A stretch of DNA of 64,000 nt from Macrostomum hystrix (Eukaryota > Platyhelminthes > Macrostomidae), in assembly GCA_950097015.1 (NCBI GenBank), contig CATNEN010000015.1, positions 417,001 through 481,000 on the forward strand, written 5' to 3'. Positions 35,147-48,379 of the stretch are shown piece after piece (the stretch's first letter is position 1; every line of letters starts with the position of its first letter). The position numbers and the translations under genes are program-made. The notes under the pieces were generated by a model. That model saw only the letters and a list, made by a program, of their open reading frames with translations, did not search any database and was not told the DNA's origin.

Positions 35147-38100
35147 ACAAGGACTACTTAAACTACAGGGACTACTTAAACTACAGGGACTACTTAAACT
35201 ACAGGGACTACTTAAACTACAGGGACTACTTAAACTACAGGGACTACTTAAACTACAGGGACTACTTAAACTACAGGGACTACTTAAACTACAGGGACTA
35301 CTTAAACTACAGGGACTACTTAAACTACAGGGACTACTTAAACTACAGGGACTACTTAAACTACAAGGACTACTTAAACTACAGGGACTACTTAAACTAC
35401 AGGGACTACTTAAACTACAGGGACTACTTAAACTACAGGGACTACTTAAACTACAGGGACTACTTAAACTACAGGGACTACTTAAACTACAGGGACTACT
35501 TAAACTACAGGGACTACTTAAACTACAAGGACTACTTAAACTACAGGGACTACTTAAACTACAGGGACTACTTAAACTACAGGGACTACTTAAACTACAG
35601 GGACTACTTAAACTACAGGGACTACTTAAACTACAGGGACTACTTAAACTACAGGGACTACTTAAACTACAGGGACTACTTAAACTACAGGCACTACTTA
35701 AACTACAGGGACTACTTAAACTACAGGGACTACTTAAACTACAGGTACTACTTAAACTACAGGGACTACTTAAACTACAGGGACTACTTAAACTACAGGG
35801 ACTACTTAAACTACAGGCACTACTTAAACTACAGGGACTACTTAAACTACAAGGACTACTTAAACTACAGGGACTACTTAAACTACAGGGACTACTTAAA
35901 CTACAGGGACAACTTAAACTACAGGGACTACTTAAACTACAGGGACTACTTAAACTACAGGGACTACTTAAACTACAGGGACTACTTAAACTACAGGGAC
36001 TACTTAAACTACAGGGACTACTTAAACTACAGGGACTACTTAAACTACAGGGACTACTTAAACTACAGGGACTACTTAAACTACAGGGACTACTTAAACT
36101 ACAGGGACTACTTAAACTACAGGGACTACTTAAACTACAGGCACTACTTAAACTACAGGGACTACTTAAACTACAGGGACTACTTAAACTACAGGTACTA
36201 CTTAAACTACAGGGACTACTTAAACTACAGGGACTACTTAAACTACAGGGACTACTTAAACTACAGGCACTACTTAAACTACAGGGACTACTTAAACTAC
36301 AAGGACTACTTAAACTACAGGGACTACTTAAACTACAGGGACTACTTAAACTACAGGGACAACTTAAACTACAGGGACTACTTAAACTACAGGGACTACT
36401 TAAACTACAGGGACTACTTAAACTACAGGGACTACTTAAACTACAGGGACTACTTAAACTACAGGGACTACTTAAACTACAGGGACTACTTAAACTACAG
36501 GGACTACTTAAACTACAGGGACTACTTAAACTACAGGGACTACTTAAACTACAAGGACTACTTAAACTACAGGGACTACTTAAACTACAGGGACTACTTA
36601 AACTACAGGGACTACTTAAACTACAGGTACTACTTAAACTACAGGGACTACTTAAACTACAGGGACTACTTAAACTACAGGGACTACTTAAACTACAGGT
36701 ACTACTTAAACTACAGGCACTACTTAAACTACAGGGACTACTTAAACTACAGGGACTACTTAAACTACATGGACTACTTAAACTACAGGCACTACTTAAA
36801 CTACAGGGACTACTTAAACTACAGGGACTACTTAAACTACAGGGACTACTTAAACTACAGGGACTACTTAAACTACAGGGACTACTTAAACTACAGGGAC
36901 TACTTAAACTACAGGGACAACTTAAACTACAGGCACTACTTAAACTACAGGGACTACTTAAACTACAGGGACTACTTAAACTACAGGCACTACTTAAACT
37001 ACAGGGACTACTTAAACTACAGGGACTACTTAAACTACAGGGACTACTTAAACTACAGGCACTACTTAAACTACAGGGACTACTTAAACTACAGGGACTA
37101 ATTAAACTACAGGCACTACTTAAACTACAGGGACTACTTAAACTACAGGGACTACTTAAACTACAGGGACTACTTAAACTACAGGGACTACTTAAACTAC
37201 AGGGACTACTTAAACTACAGGGACTACTTAAACTACAGGGACTACTTAAACTACAGGGACTACTTAAACTACAGGGACTACTTAAACTACAGGGACTACT
37301 TAAACTACAGGGACTACTTAAACTACAGGCACTACTTAAACTACAGGGACTACTTAAACTACAGGGACTACTTAAACTACAGGGACTACTTAAACTACAG
37401 GCACTACTTAAACTACAGGGACTACTTAAACTACAGGGACTAATTAAACTACAGGCACTACTTAAACTACAGGGACTACTTAAACTACAGGGACTACTTA
37501 AACTACAGGGACTACTTAAACTACAGGGACTACTTAAACTACAGGGACTACTTAAACTACAGGGACTACTTAAACTACAGGGACTACTTAAACTACAGGG
37601 ACTACTTAAACTACAGGGACTACTTAAACTACAGGGACTACTTAAACTACAGGGACTACTTAAACTACAGGGACTACTTAAACTACAGGGACTACTTAAA
37701 CTACAGGGACTACTTAAACTACAGGGACTACTTAAACTACAGGGACTACTTAAACTACAGGGACTACTTAAACTACAGGGACTACTTAAACTACAGGGAC
37801 TACTTAAACTACAGGGACTACTTAAACTACAGGGACTACTTAAACTACAAGGACTACTTAAACTACAGGGACTACTTAAACTACAGGGACTACTTAAACT
37901 ACAGGGACTACTTAAACTACAGGGACTACTTAAACTACAGGGACTACTTAAACTACAGGGACTACTTAAACTACAGGGACTACTTAAACTACAGGTACTA
38001 CTTAAACTACAGGGACTACTTAAACTACAGGGACTACTTAAACTACAGGGACTACTTAAACTACATGGACTACTTAAACTACAGGCACTACTTAAACTAC

Positions 38101-39305
38101 AGGGACTACTTAAACTACAGGGACTACTTAAACTACAGGGACTACTTAAACTACAGGGACTACTTAAACTACAGGGACTACTTAAACTACAGGGACTACT
38201 TAAACTACAGGGACAACTTAAACTACAGGCACTACTTAAACTACAGGGACTACTTAAACTACAGGGACTACTTAAACTACAGGCACTACTTAAACTACAG
38301 GGACTACTTAAACTACAGGGACTACTTAAACTACAGGGACTACTTAAACTACAGGCACTACTTAAACTACAGGGACTACTTAAACTACAGGGACTAATTA
38401 AACTACAGGCACTACTTAAACTACAGGGACTACTTAAACTACAGGGACTACTTAAACTACAGGGACTACTTAAACTACAGGGACTACTTAAACTACAGGG
38501 ACTACTTAAACTACAGGGACTACTTAAACTACAGGGACTACTTAAACTACAGGGACTACTTAAACTACAGGGACTACTTAAACTACAGGGACTACTTAAA
38601 CTACAGGGACTACTTAAACTACAGGCACTACTTAAACTACAGGGACTACTTAAACTACAGGGACTACTTAAACTACAGGGACTACTTAAACTACAGGCAC
38701 TACTTAAACTACAGGGACTACTTAAACTACAGGGACTAATTAAACTACAGGCACTACTTAAACTACAGGGACTACTTAAACTACAGGGACTACTTAAACT
38801 ACAGGGACTACTTAAACTACAGGGACTACTTAAACTACAGGGACTACTTAAACTACAGGGACTACTTAAACTACAGGGACTACTTAAACTACAGGGACTA
38901 CTTAAACTACAGGGACTACTTAAACTACAGGGACTACTTAAACTACAGGGACTACTTAAACTACAGGGACTACTTAAACTACAGGGACTACTTAAACTAC
39001 AGGGACTAATTAAACTACAGGGACTAATTAAACTACAGGGACTACTTAAAATACAAGGACTACTTAAACTACAGGGACTACTTAAACTACAGGGACTACT
39101 TAAACTACAGGGACTACTTAAACTACAGGGACTACTTAAACTACAGGGACTACTTAAACTACAGGGACTACTTAAACTACAGGGACTACTTAAACTACAG
39201 GGACTACTTAAACTACAGGGACTACTTAAACTACAGGGACTACTTAAACTACAGGGACTAATTAAACTACAGGGACTACTTAAAATACAAGGACTACTTA
39301 AACTA
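35147..39305. repeat. 4.2-kb minisatellite, 18-bp unit, about 231 copies
   Basis: The unit is GGACTACTTAAACTACAG with single-base variants (GCAC, GTAC, GACAA, CAAGG, GACTAATT). Eighteen bases equal six codons, so the plus strand reads DYLNYR over and over; two identical 110-codon frames at 36769-37101 and 38065-38397 are a by-product. Their offset of 1,296 bp (72 units) shows a higher-order duplication, and a 450-bp (25-unit) duplication is visible near 35.7-36.3 kb. Confidence 0.96.
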
Positions 39306-40859
39306 GTCCAATAGACTAGTCCAATAGTCCAATAGATTTAAGTAGACTAGTTAAACTAGCACATCTGGCCCAATTGTGGCATGTGTAATCAATTATTACT
39401 AATATATGTGACATGAAAAAACTTTTTTATCTCAGCAGCCGAAAAACTCTGAATCCACAGATTTATGAACGGAAAACTAAAAGCGGAACTATTTTATTGG
39501 TATTAACGTTCAAAGAAGTCAATTGAGCCAATGTGCACTGCCAGTAATTTGGTAACATGACAAGTTAGACTTGGTCTCTGCCGCTTCCACAAACAATCTT
39601 CATGACGATGAATTTGCAGCTCTCTGCAATCGACCTGCTCCGCATTGACCTCGCGGTCAAGTTTTTTCACTCTCGGTCAAAAGTGTGAGCATCTAACGAA
39701 TGGGCTACAGGCTCCTTTGAAGACTGAAAGTTTTAATACTCAAATTAAGCGTGCTAAAACTCGAGTCGAAGCAAATTTTATTTTTCTACTAAAACAGTTA
39801 CTGAAGTTCAGATACAACAGGGAATATATGTTGAAATGAAATGAATGGATCAGTGGGCATTAGTCCAGATTTTAGTTGCCAATGTTTGATTAGAAATCGA
39901 TAAACAACATCCAGAACTCAGCAGATGGGTCTCCGATGGCTTAGCGAAAATGGCAGCAAAATCAGTATCCGGCGCTGCGAAGCTCATTGCACCCGAGACC
40001 AACTGACAAGCAACGGGAGAGGAAAAAACAGCGTTAGCTTGCAGCCAAGACTTTTTGTGCTACTTCGAGTAAGCGAGTGCGCAACTGCGCTTCAAAAATT
40101 GCTGTAATAAAATTCTATAATTAGATTACTGTCAGTGAAGGAAAGAAAATAATGAATAAGTGGGGCGCACGAACAGCTTAGAACTCAGGTAAAATCTGCT
40201 CTCAGGTTAGAAAGCGATCGCAGTAGTTATATAGACTGAAAGCATGCGACAGTGAGGCTAAAACCGAAGACAAGAGTCGAGTTGCTAAAGTGAAGCGGAT
40301 AGTATTGAAGGCTGGGGTGAGATGCAGGGCGCGCATCACAGGTCATCTGGGCACCTCCACGGTGCAATAGCCGAACATGTATTATTTAGTAGCTCTGCAC
40401 CTTCTGGAAATCGATGCAAAGCCATTAAATAGCCTCATCATGCGGACAGGTCAAAGCTTTAATTGACATCGTTCCAAAAGACAATTCTTAGAATTTGACG
40501 CCGAGAGGAAACCGCTGCGGAGGGGCGGCACTTTGCTGTAGTAAAAAAATAAATTGAACGAAAAGTTTAGCGGCACAAACAACGGCTACCTGAATAGAAA
40601 ACTTCAAAAAGCCAGTTCTGAAGAATCTCAGCGACACAAAAAATAGAAATCAAAGTTTTACAGAGCTTAGGTAGTAAAAAAATAGTTTAAGAAACTAGAT
40701 ATGCCGAATGCAATGGGATATTCGTACTCGTAAAAATGTAATGAGAATGTGCTCAGAGCTCCCAGAGTGCAACTCCAAGTTTTTCACCAGCAGTCAAATG
40801 GAATAATGACGGCAGATTGCACTGATCAGCGCCTCTTAACTTCTCCGAGCGCTAGAGGA
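39306..40859. other. Intergenic, downstream of lipin
   Basis: A few degenerate CTAGTCCAATAG repeats close the array. The rest is A/T-rich single-copy-looking DNA with no recognisable gene. The lipin 3' UTR should begin at 40859 and run leftward; no strong AATAAA is seen close by on the minus strand (ATTAAA near 40456-40461). Confidence 0.55.
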
Positions 40860-43762
40860 CTAGACCAGGGCCGCAGACCCGGCTAGATTTACTATGGACA
40901 CATCATTCACAGATGTTGCTGTGGTTGTTGCCACCGCGGTCGCCGCAGCGGCAGCCACCGAGGTCACCGCCGCAGCAGCCATTTCGACATCCTTATCGAT
41001 GCCGAGGAAGTCGGGCAGCTCAGGCAGCGGCTCGCGCCAGTAGGAAAAGTGCGAAAAATTCTCGTAATCAGCGAACCGGTGCTGGAACGGCGGGAACACC
41101 AGATCGGCAACCTCAGACAGCGCCTGATATGAAGACGGCAGGCAATCGCCCGACTCGCGGGTCACTTCGCCCTGTGGATTCACAGTGAAGCACCTGGCGT
41201 GGTTGACGCTGACTTCCGTGTAGGACAGCGCGTCTGAGGGCCGGTTACCGAAGCCCGCCCAGAACGGCTGCGCGTCCGATGGGAAAAGGGCGCGGACATC
41301 ACGCAGGCACGCGATCTTGAAAGCCTCCGGCCGGCGAGCGATCACCTCCTGGTGGAAGGCGCGCATCAGAGACAGAGGCGAAAGCAGCACCGGTCCGTCA
41401 GGCAGAGTGACGCCCTCCTGCCGCACCCGCTGGAGGAAGCGCCGAGTGACAGCCGACTGACCGATGGCCCTGGCCGACAGGTAAAGGAACCGGTAGTCGT
41501 TCTTTTCGATGGCCGAGAAGAGCTTCGCGATGCGCGGTTGCGTCCAGTCCTTGCCAACCATCGGCAGGATGTGGCCAAGCACGTCGGATCGGGTGATGGT
41601 GCCGTCGATGTCAGAGATGACGACGCGATCATCATGGCCCCACAGGTAGACACCGCAGGTGCACTCAGTGGTTCCCTGGTACTTAGTCGTCACGCTGTAG
41701 CGAAGCTCATTGTAGCCGGGCCGTAGGCCGAGCTTCTTGAGCTGATTAGATGACAGACGAACGGTGCGAAGCCGTTGTTTCGGCTGCTCGCCGTCAGCCT
41801 TCCGCTCCTCCACATTAGCTTCCTCTTTGATGTCCTCCACCTTGGTGGTGCTAGTTACGGTGCCGCTGTCGACAGCGCCCTCCTCATCGTTGGCTTCGGC
41901 ATCATCCGCTGGTCTTGCGCGGCCCCAGCCGAACCAGGAGCGCATGGTGTTGCGCTTCCTCCGGAATCGCATGTGGCGCTCCTTGAGGTTCTGGACGGTC
42001 CTGTAGGGCAGGGGCACGCGGAACACGGCGCGGCAGAGCATTATGGGAGCCGCGGTGCGCCAGTTATAATTCTTGCCCTGAATGCGCACAACAAGGTCCC
42101 GATTGTCAATGATATCTGGGTTCTGCAGGAACTCTTCGTAAGAGATCAAATGCTTAAGGAAGCGCTCAGTGGTGATGCTGTTCGGCAAGTCGAGTCCACC
42201 GCAAAGTGAGAGCTGGACGCCGATGTTTAAATCCTCCTCCACACTGGCGACGTCCTGGTCCGACTTGTAGCCGGACTCAGGTGACGACGGAGAGCCGCTG
42301 AGGTAGATGTGGCGGTTGCTGTCATCCAGGTCCGACAGGTAGCATTCGCCCGAAGATGACAGACGATCACGTTCTGATGATTGACGCTGCTTCTGCGAAT
42401 TCTGCTGCGGCTGCATCTGCGACTGCTGCTGCTGCTCTTGCTGCGATAAAATCTGCTGGTGGCCCTCATCAGCATTCTGGGCGCGCGAAGCGGTGATGCG
42501 CTCCTCGAGAATCTTGTTGAGCTTCTCCGAGGATACTAGCTCACCTGAAAGTTTAATCGTCGATGTTCCCTCAGTGGCGGCTGCTACATCGTCTGTGCAG
42601 TCAAAATAGTCGCCAGATTTGACGCTGTCCATTGTGGCTGAGTGCGGCAGCTTTCCCCACTCCCAGTCCAACTGGGCCATCAGCTGCTCCGCGGCGCCGC
42701 CAATCACCGCAGCCGGCGAGCCCCCGGTGTTGTGGCCGTCCTGCTCCGAGTCGGACTTGTATCCAGTTAGCGTCGCTCTGCGGCTGCCGGCGCCAACGGT
42801 GCCTCCGAAGCCGCCGCTTCTCTCCTCACCGTCGCAGTCGCTGTAGTAGGAGACCAGCGTGGCTGAAGACCCATTGGGGGGAACGCCACCGACTCTCGAC
42901 TCTTCGTCCTCTGCTTCGTCAGTTCCGGTGGTGTCTCCGTTCTCGGCGCGCAGCATGGAAGCCGCGGAATCCTCTGTTAGTCGATCGGGTTTCGACATTG
43001 AGATCCGACGTTCCAAAGGCTGCTGTTCCAGCTGGGCAGTCGCTAAAGGCTCTGCCGGTGGCAGATCGTCGGGATCTTCAAGAAAGAATGCCTCGCCAGC
43101 CTCGCCGAGCATCATCTGGATGTCCGGAATCAACTCGTCGTTGACGTAAAGATCCACCTGCAGGATAAAGTTGACGTCATTGAAAAGACAAATGTTAATG
43201 ATCGCGGTTTCCAATTCATGCCATAGAATGAAAATTCGACTTCCTTCTGTGCTATCCCATTTTCTATTAATCCACTCTTGAGCCACCTAATCTCATTTGC
43301 CGAAGCTTTACTGGGTCCGAGGATAACTGCTTCCTGTACTAATAGGATTAGCTAACTCTGAATTAATCAGATTTGCTTCTCGCTTCTCTCAGAAGGCTCA
43401 TCTCTACTGGATAGATTTGAAAGTGCTCATAACCTTGATCTGTACCCAACTGCTCGACGGAGAGATCGGGGCCAGATTGCCTCTGTCTCTCCTTCCCCAC
43501 TTCGGTTGCAAAGAAGGCCTTGTGCTCTACTTCGATCTCGAAACTTTGTTGAGTTCTTTTAAGCTCAATGGAGATAACTTACCACATTCTCCTGTGGCCT
43601 GAGGATGCCAGTCTTGCCGAAGCGCGCATGAAACGGGCTGCTCTTCAGAGTGCCATCCGGCTGCAGCACCACGATGACATCGATGGCACCGGACAGGGTG
43701 GCCGGGTTCAGTGTCCGGTAGTAGTTGGACACCGTTGACCACAGCTGACTGACCATATTCAT
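40860..43762 (-). CDS. lpin: Lipin, Mg2+-dependent phosphatidate phosphatase (2 coding exons)
   Basis: Exon 1 is 43762-43583 (60 codons, phase 0, donor GTG|GTAAGT) and exon 2 is 43157-40860, giving 825 residues, a normal lipin length. The N-LIP domain starts at Met1 ([30 protein letters not shown]) and continues in exon 2 ([16 protein letters not shown]). The middle region is acidic and Ser/Gln-rich, with a basic stretch and SWFGWGR like the lipin tryptophan motif. The C-LIP domain carries the catalytic DIDGT at residues 576-580 (bases 41612-41598), preceded by SVTTKYQGT and followed by LSARAIGQS. Lipins convert phosphatidate to diacylglycerol for triglyceride and phospholipid synthesis, and some act as nuclear co-regulators. 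All key haloacid-dehalogenase-type residues that I can see are present. Confidence 0.95.
43158..43582 (-). other. Lipin intron 1
   Basis: A 425-bp GT-AG intron. A stretch at 43472-43519 is repeated upstream of the lipin start at 43933-43990. Confidence 0.85.
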
Positions 43763-43816
43763 GATTGTCCGTATAGATTAACTCCAGCCAGGTAGCTAAC
43801 TGGATGCCTCGCGCCT

Positions 43817-43853
43817 GACTGAGTCAGTTAAAGACTCAGCTACTCAATAAATA
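43817..43853 (-). promoter_or_regulatory. Lipin core promoter: TATA-like box and initiator
   Basis: Minus-strand TATTTATT (43853-43846) is followed 33 bases later by TCAGTC (43822-43817), a match to the protostome initiator TCAGTY. The predicted start near 43820 gives a 5' UTR of about 58 nt before the ATG at 43762. The Zic gene has the same kind of arrangement. Confidence 0.5.
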
Positions 43854-43859
43854 GTAAAT

Positions 43860-45185
43860 GGAACTAAGAATTCAAACGACTCAAACCAATCCGCGCTCGG
43901 GGCTTGCGATCGCCTGACCCGGCTGCTCGAAACCAGATTGCCTCTGTCACTCCCTGTCTCTCCTTCCCCACTTCGGTTGCAAAGAAGGCCAAGCAATGGG
44001 CAAGCAGAAACCGACATTTTAGGGCTAGAGTTTCCCCCCCCCCCCCACCCCGCCGGCCCAAGGTCGTCCTACTGAAAAGTCCTCGAGTGAAGCGGAAAAT
44101 TCCTTACCCCCTCTATGCGCAGAGCTCTGTTAGCCGCGTACAGCCGTGTAACATACACTACACTCCTTCCCCTCAAGGTTGGGCCAACTTCTGTCTCGCT
44201 CTTCTCTCCTTAGCTGGCCAATAGGGCTCGATCGGTGGCGTGAGGCCGTGACGCCCTGCCCCTGAAGGCGCGCACTGGCCACTTTGCCTGCCTCCAGTGA
44301 CTCCCCATAGTGAGGGTGAGGGTGATGGCTGCCGTGCCACCCTGCCCTCTCCGCTGGCAAATGTCGGACCGCAGCACTGCAGCCACCCCAACGTTCCTAC
44401 TGTTCCGAGTTCAGAGAACTGTTTAGCGTGAAACTGTATAGAGAATATAGAACCTAGGTTCATGCAATGCACACACACCCAAGCAACTGCTGCAATGGTA
44501 CCATTGGGGTAGGCCAAAGTACTTCGGTGCGCTGTGGGTCTCTACAGCGTAGCTGAGTTGGACACACCCCCAGTATGGCGAGTCCTGTCATGTGATTGTT
44601 GTCTCTGCCCTTTATCTCTCCTGCGATTCAGTTAGAGGGGCTGTGTTCAATGCACCCTGTGGCACTTTTGTGACGCAAATCTTAGGGGGTGTGGTTGTGG
44701 TTGAAACTGAATTGCACTTTGATAAAGAAGCTACCAAACGAAGGTCGGGTGTGTCATGTGAGTGTCAAGGTGCATTGGAGACCGTTTATCAATTCATAAA
44801 AAGTTCATGACAGCAACTCGCCAGAAAAATTACCTTGGATAAGCAGCACCATTCTCAGCGCTTTATCAGTCAGGGGGGTAAGTGAGTATGGGAAAGCTTA
44901 AAGTACAAGCGCAATAAATAGGAGTTCTCCAGTTCGATCCGGATACGCCTGCCCCCAGCCCCAGCGGCTATCATCGATCCGAGTGCTCAAGTGCTCAAGC
45001 GCGAATCGTGAGCACTTCATGGATCTGCGAATCACTTCAGGAGATTAGCGATAAATCCTATCATACATCCCCACTGCTTTCAGGAAGAATGTCGGTTTCT
45101 GGGCAGCCCAATGGGCAGAAGAGCAGAAGAAAAGGAATGTCGTACCGAGTATCTGAAACGAAAACTGGCGGAAAAGAGGAGGTGG
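43860..45185. other. Intergenic, no gene seen; contains duplicated 48-58 bp segment and a poly-C run
   Basis: 43933-43990 copies lipin intron sequence 43472-43519 with a short insertion. A run of about 15 C lies at 44034-44047. A GC-rich stretch at 44090-44580 looks like part of an interspersed repeat but matches no protein that I recognise. Confidence 0.55.
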
Positions 45186-45190
45186 GTGGC

Positions 45191-45757
45191 ATTTGGGGCA
45201 TTGGGAGATGTCTCATCTCTCCCCTGTCTCATCTCTCCCGTGTCTCATCTCTCCCCTGTCTCATCTCTCCCGTGTCTCATCTCTCCCGTGTCTCATCTCT
45301 CCCCTGTCTCATCTCTCCCGTGTCTCATCTCTTGCCTGTCTCATCTCTCCCCTGTCTCATCTCTCCCCTGTCTCATCTCTCCCCTGTCTCATCTCTCCCG
45401 TGTCTCATCTCTCCCCTGTCTCATCTCTTGCCTGTCTCATCTCTTGCCTGTCTCATCTCTTGCCTGTCTCATCTCTCCCCTGTCTCATCTCTCCCCTGTC
45501 TCATCTCTCCCCTGTCTCATCTCTTGCCTGTCTCATCTCTCCCCTGTCTCATCTCTCCCCTGTCTCATCTCTCCCCTGTCTCATCTCTCCCCTGTCTCAT
45601 CTCTCCCCTGTCTCATCTCTTGCCTGTCTCATCTCTCCCGTGTCTCATCTCTTGCCTGTCTCATCTCTCCTCTGTCTCATCTCTCCCGTATCTCATCTCT
45701 CCCCTGTCTCAACTCTACCGTACTAATGTCTCGTATCTCACGTCTCATGCCCCAAAT
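45191..45757. repeat. Minisatellite, 16-bp unit, about 31 copies, bordered by 11-bp inverted repeats
   Basis: The unit is CATCTCTCCCCTGTCT with CCCGTG and TTGCCTG variants (about 45215-45715). The borders ATTTGGGGCAT (45191-45201) and ATGCCCCAAAT (45747-45757) are perfect inverted repeats. No target duplication is apparent. The reverse complement of the unit, ATGAGACAGGGGAGAG, also occurs inside the 51-bp unit of the hAT-like element at 48.4-50.5 kb. Confidence 0.85.
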
Positions 45758-46180
45758 TCAATTTACCATTAGCCTATCAATGAAGCCGTGATATTGGATC
45801 AGAAGTCAGCAGTTAAGGCCAAGTGGCCCAGGGTCGAGTGAATAAGACAACGGAAGTTGTGGGGCCTGGCTGGCTGTTGTACTTGAATCTTATATTTGGA
45901 CAAATTGCTAAAGATTGGCATTCAGAAGCGGTTCAGTGCGGCTGATTTGAATTTCAAATTCTGTTGCTTGTTTCGTCTGAACTGTGGGCCATGACTAGTA
46001 AAAGTACATTGCTTAAGAGGTCAGATGGGCGGAACCTGCCACCGCATGAAGTGTAGAAAAAGTACACATTTTCGTTATAAATTACATTTAATTCGGATAT
46101 AAAGGTAAAAAGGGATTTCTGTGAGTCAAACTTTAATGTGTAATTAATATGGACACGCCTAAAAAGGTGATTGTCGGTTA
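45758..46180. other. Intergenic, nothing recognised
   Basis: A/T-rich single-copy-looking DNA between two arrays. Confidence 0.5.
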
Positions 46181-46184
46181 TTAA

Positions 46185-46995
46185 ATAACTCACAAACTGT
46201 TCACACAAACACGTTTCACCTAAATCCCTATTCACACAAACACGATTCACCTAAATCCCAAATTTACACAAACACGATTTACCTAAATCCCAAATTTACA
46301 CAAACACGATTTACCTAAATCCCAAATTTACACAAACACGATTCACCTAAATCCCAAATTTACACAAACATGATTCACCTAAATCCCAATTTACACAAAC
46401 ACGATTCACCATAATCCCAATTTACACAAACACGAGTCACCTAAATCCCAATTCACACAAACACGATTCACCTAAATCCGGATTCACACAAACACGATTC
46501 ACCTAAATCCGGATTCACACAAACACGGTTCACCTAAATCCCAATTCACACAGACCTTATTCACCTATGAATTAAGTGAATTCATAGAATTTAGATTCAC
46601 CTAAATACCTATTCACAGAGACCTTATTCACCTAAATCCCTATTCCCACAAGCACTATTCACCTAAATACCTATTCACAGATACCTTATTCACCTAAATC
46701 CCTATTCACACAGACCTTATTCACCTAAATCCCTATTCCCACAAGCACTATTCACCTAAATCCCTATTCACACGGACCAGATTCACCTAAATCCCTATTC
46801 CCACAAGCACGATTCACCTAAATCCCTATTCACACAGACCTTATTCACCTAAATCCCTATTCCCACAAGCACGATTCACCTAAATCCCTATTTACACAGA
46901 CCTTATTCACCTAAATCCCTATTCACACAGACCTTATTCACCTAAATCCCTAGTCACGCAAACACGATTGCTGAAATTCCTATTCACACAAACCT
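46185..46995. repeat. Minisatellite, about 30-33 bp unit, about 25 copies
   Basis: Degenerate units built on CACAAACACGATTCACCTAAATCC. The right half shifts to CACAGACCTTATTCACC and CCCACAAGCAC variants. It merges into the next array, whose ATTCACCTTAATCCC core is clearly related. Confidence 0.85.
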
Positions 46996-47049
46996 AAATC
47001 CCCCATTTACACAACCATAATCCATATTATAATGACAAGATTTGACTTA

Positions 47050-47820
47050 ATACCTATTTAAACAAACCTTAATCCCTAATTGAATGACAAGATTCACCTT
47101 AATCCCTAATTGAATGACAAGATTCACCTTAATCCCTAATTGAATGACAAGATTCACCTTAATCCCTAATTGAATGACAAGATTCACCTTAATCCCTAAT
47201 TGAATGACAAGATTCACCTTAATCCCTAATTGGATGACAAGATTCACCTTAATCCCTAATTGAATGACAAGATTCACCTTAATCCCTATTAGAATGACAA
47301 GATTCACCTTAATCCCTAATTGAATGACAAGATTCACCTTAATCCCTAATTGAATGACAAGATTCACCTTAATCCCTAATTGGATGACAAGATTCACCTT
47401 AATCCCTATTAGAATGACAAGATTCACCTTAATCCCTAATTGAATGACAAGATTCACCTTAATCCCTAATTGAATGACAAGATTCACCTTAATCCCTAAT
47501 TGAATGACAAGATTCACCTTAATCCCTAATTGGATGACAAGATTCACCTTAATCCCTAATTGAATGACAAGATTCACCTTAATCCCTAATTGAATGACAA
47601 GATTCACCTTAATCCGTAATTGAATGACAAGATTCACCTTAATCCCTATTAGAATGACAAGATTCACCTTAATCCCTATTAGAATGACAAGATTCACCTT
47701 AATCCCTATTAGAATGACAAGATTCACATTAATCCCTATTAGAATGACAAGATTCACCTTAATCCCTATTAGAATGACAAGATTCACCTTAATCCCTAAT
47801 TGAATGACAAGATTTCCATT
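47050..47820. repeat. Minisatellite, 30-bp unit, about 25 copies
   Basis: The unit is made of AATCCCTAATTGAATGACAA plus GATTCACCTT. Main variants are TATTAGAATG and ATTGGATG. It creates a spurious 273-codon frame on the minus strand. Confidence 0.93.
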
Positions 47821-47824
47821 AATC

Positions 47825-48371
47825 CACATTAATTTTCCCAAACCAGATTCACGTACATCCGGAGGCATCTAATCCCAATTCATTAAAATTCAGACCAGCT
47901 GAAATGCCGAAATCCAGGAAATTAATGTTTCAGAACAATATTTATTTCTGATCATGAGTTTGATCCCAATTCACTCTCAAGATTTCAGCTTTTACTCAAC
48001 TGTTTTGCCAAGCATTCACAGACAGCAAATGCCAGGTCAAGCAGTCACATGCTCGTGTGTAACAGGTCACTTCGAGGTGTCCCATTCTTTTACTCAACTG
48101 CTATTTTCGTTCTTGTGACGCATACAAAGAAAAGAGAAAGCCGAATCTATTTTTAGAAACAGAAAGATAAACAAGTTTACAATGACTATCTAATTTTAGC
48201 TTTCAAATATTAGAATGGTCCTGTTTACGCACAGGAATAAGTTATTCTTACCTTTATATTTACATTTGTTGTTAAGACGAATTCCCCAAGGGCGCGTGCG
48301 GGTTCGATTCCGAAGAGCTGCCGCTGAGATTTAAAAAATATTTCATCGAATTAAATATTTACTACGATTCA
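47825..48371. other. Intergenic, nothing recognised
   Basis: A/T-rich sequence. A tRNA-type B-box string (GGTTCGATTCC at 48301-48311) occurs without a tRNA fold around it. Confidence 0.5.
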
Positions 48372-48379
48372 CTTTAGAT

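Noticed and set aside
45008-45791. Plus-strand frames of 177-254 codons
   Set aside because: Three frames are open through the 16-bp array; only the short non-repeat leader differs and it matches nothing known to me.
48301-48311. tRNA B-box string GGTTCGATTCC
   Set aside because: No A box at the right distance, no acceptor or anticodon stems, and the T stem does not pair.
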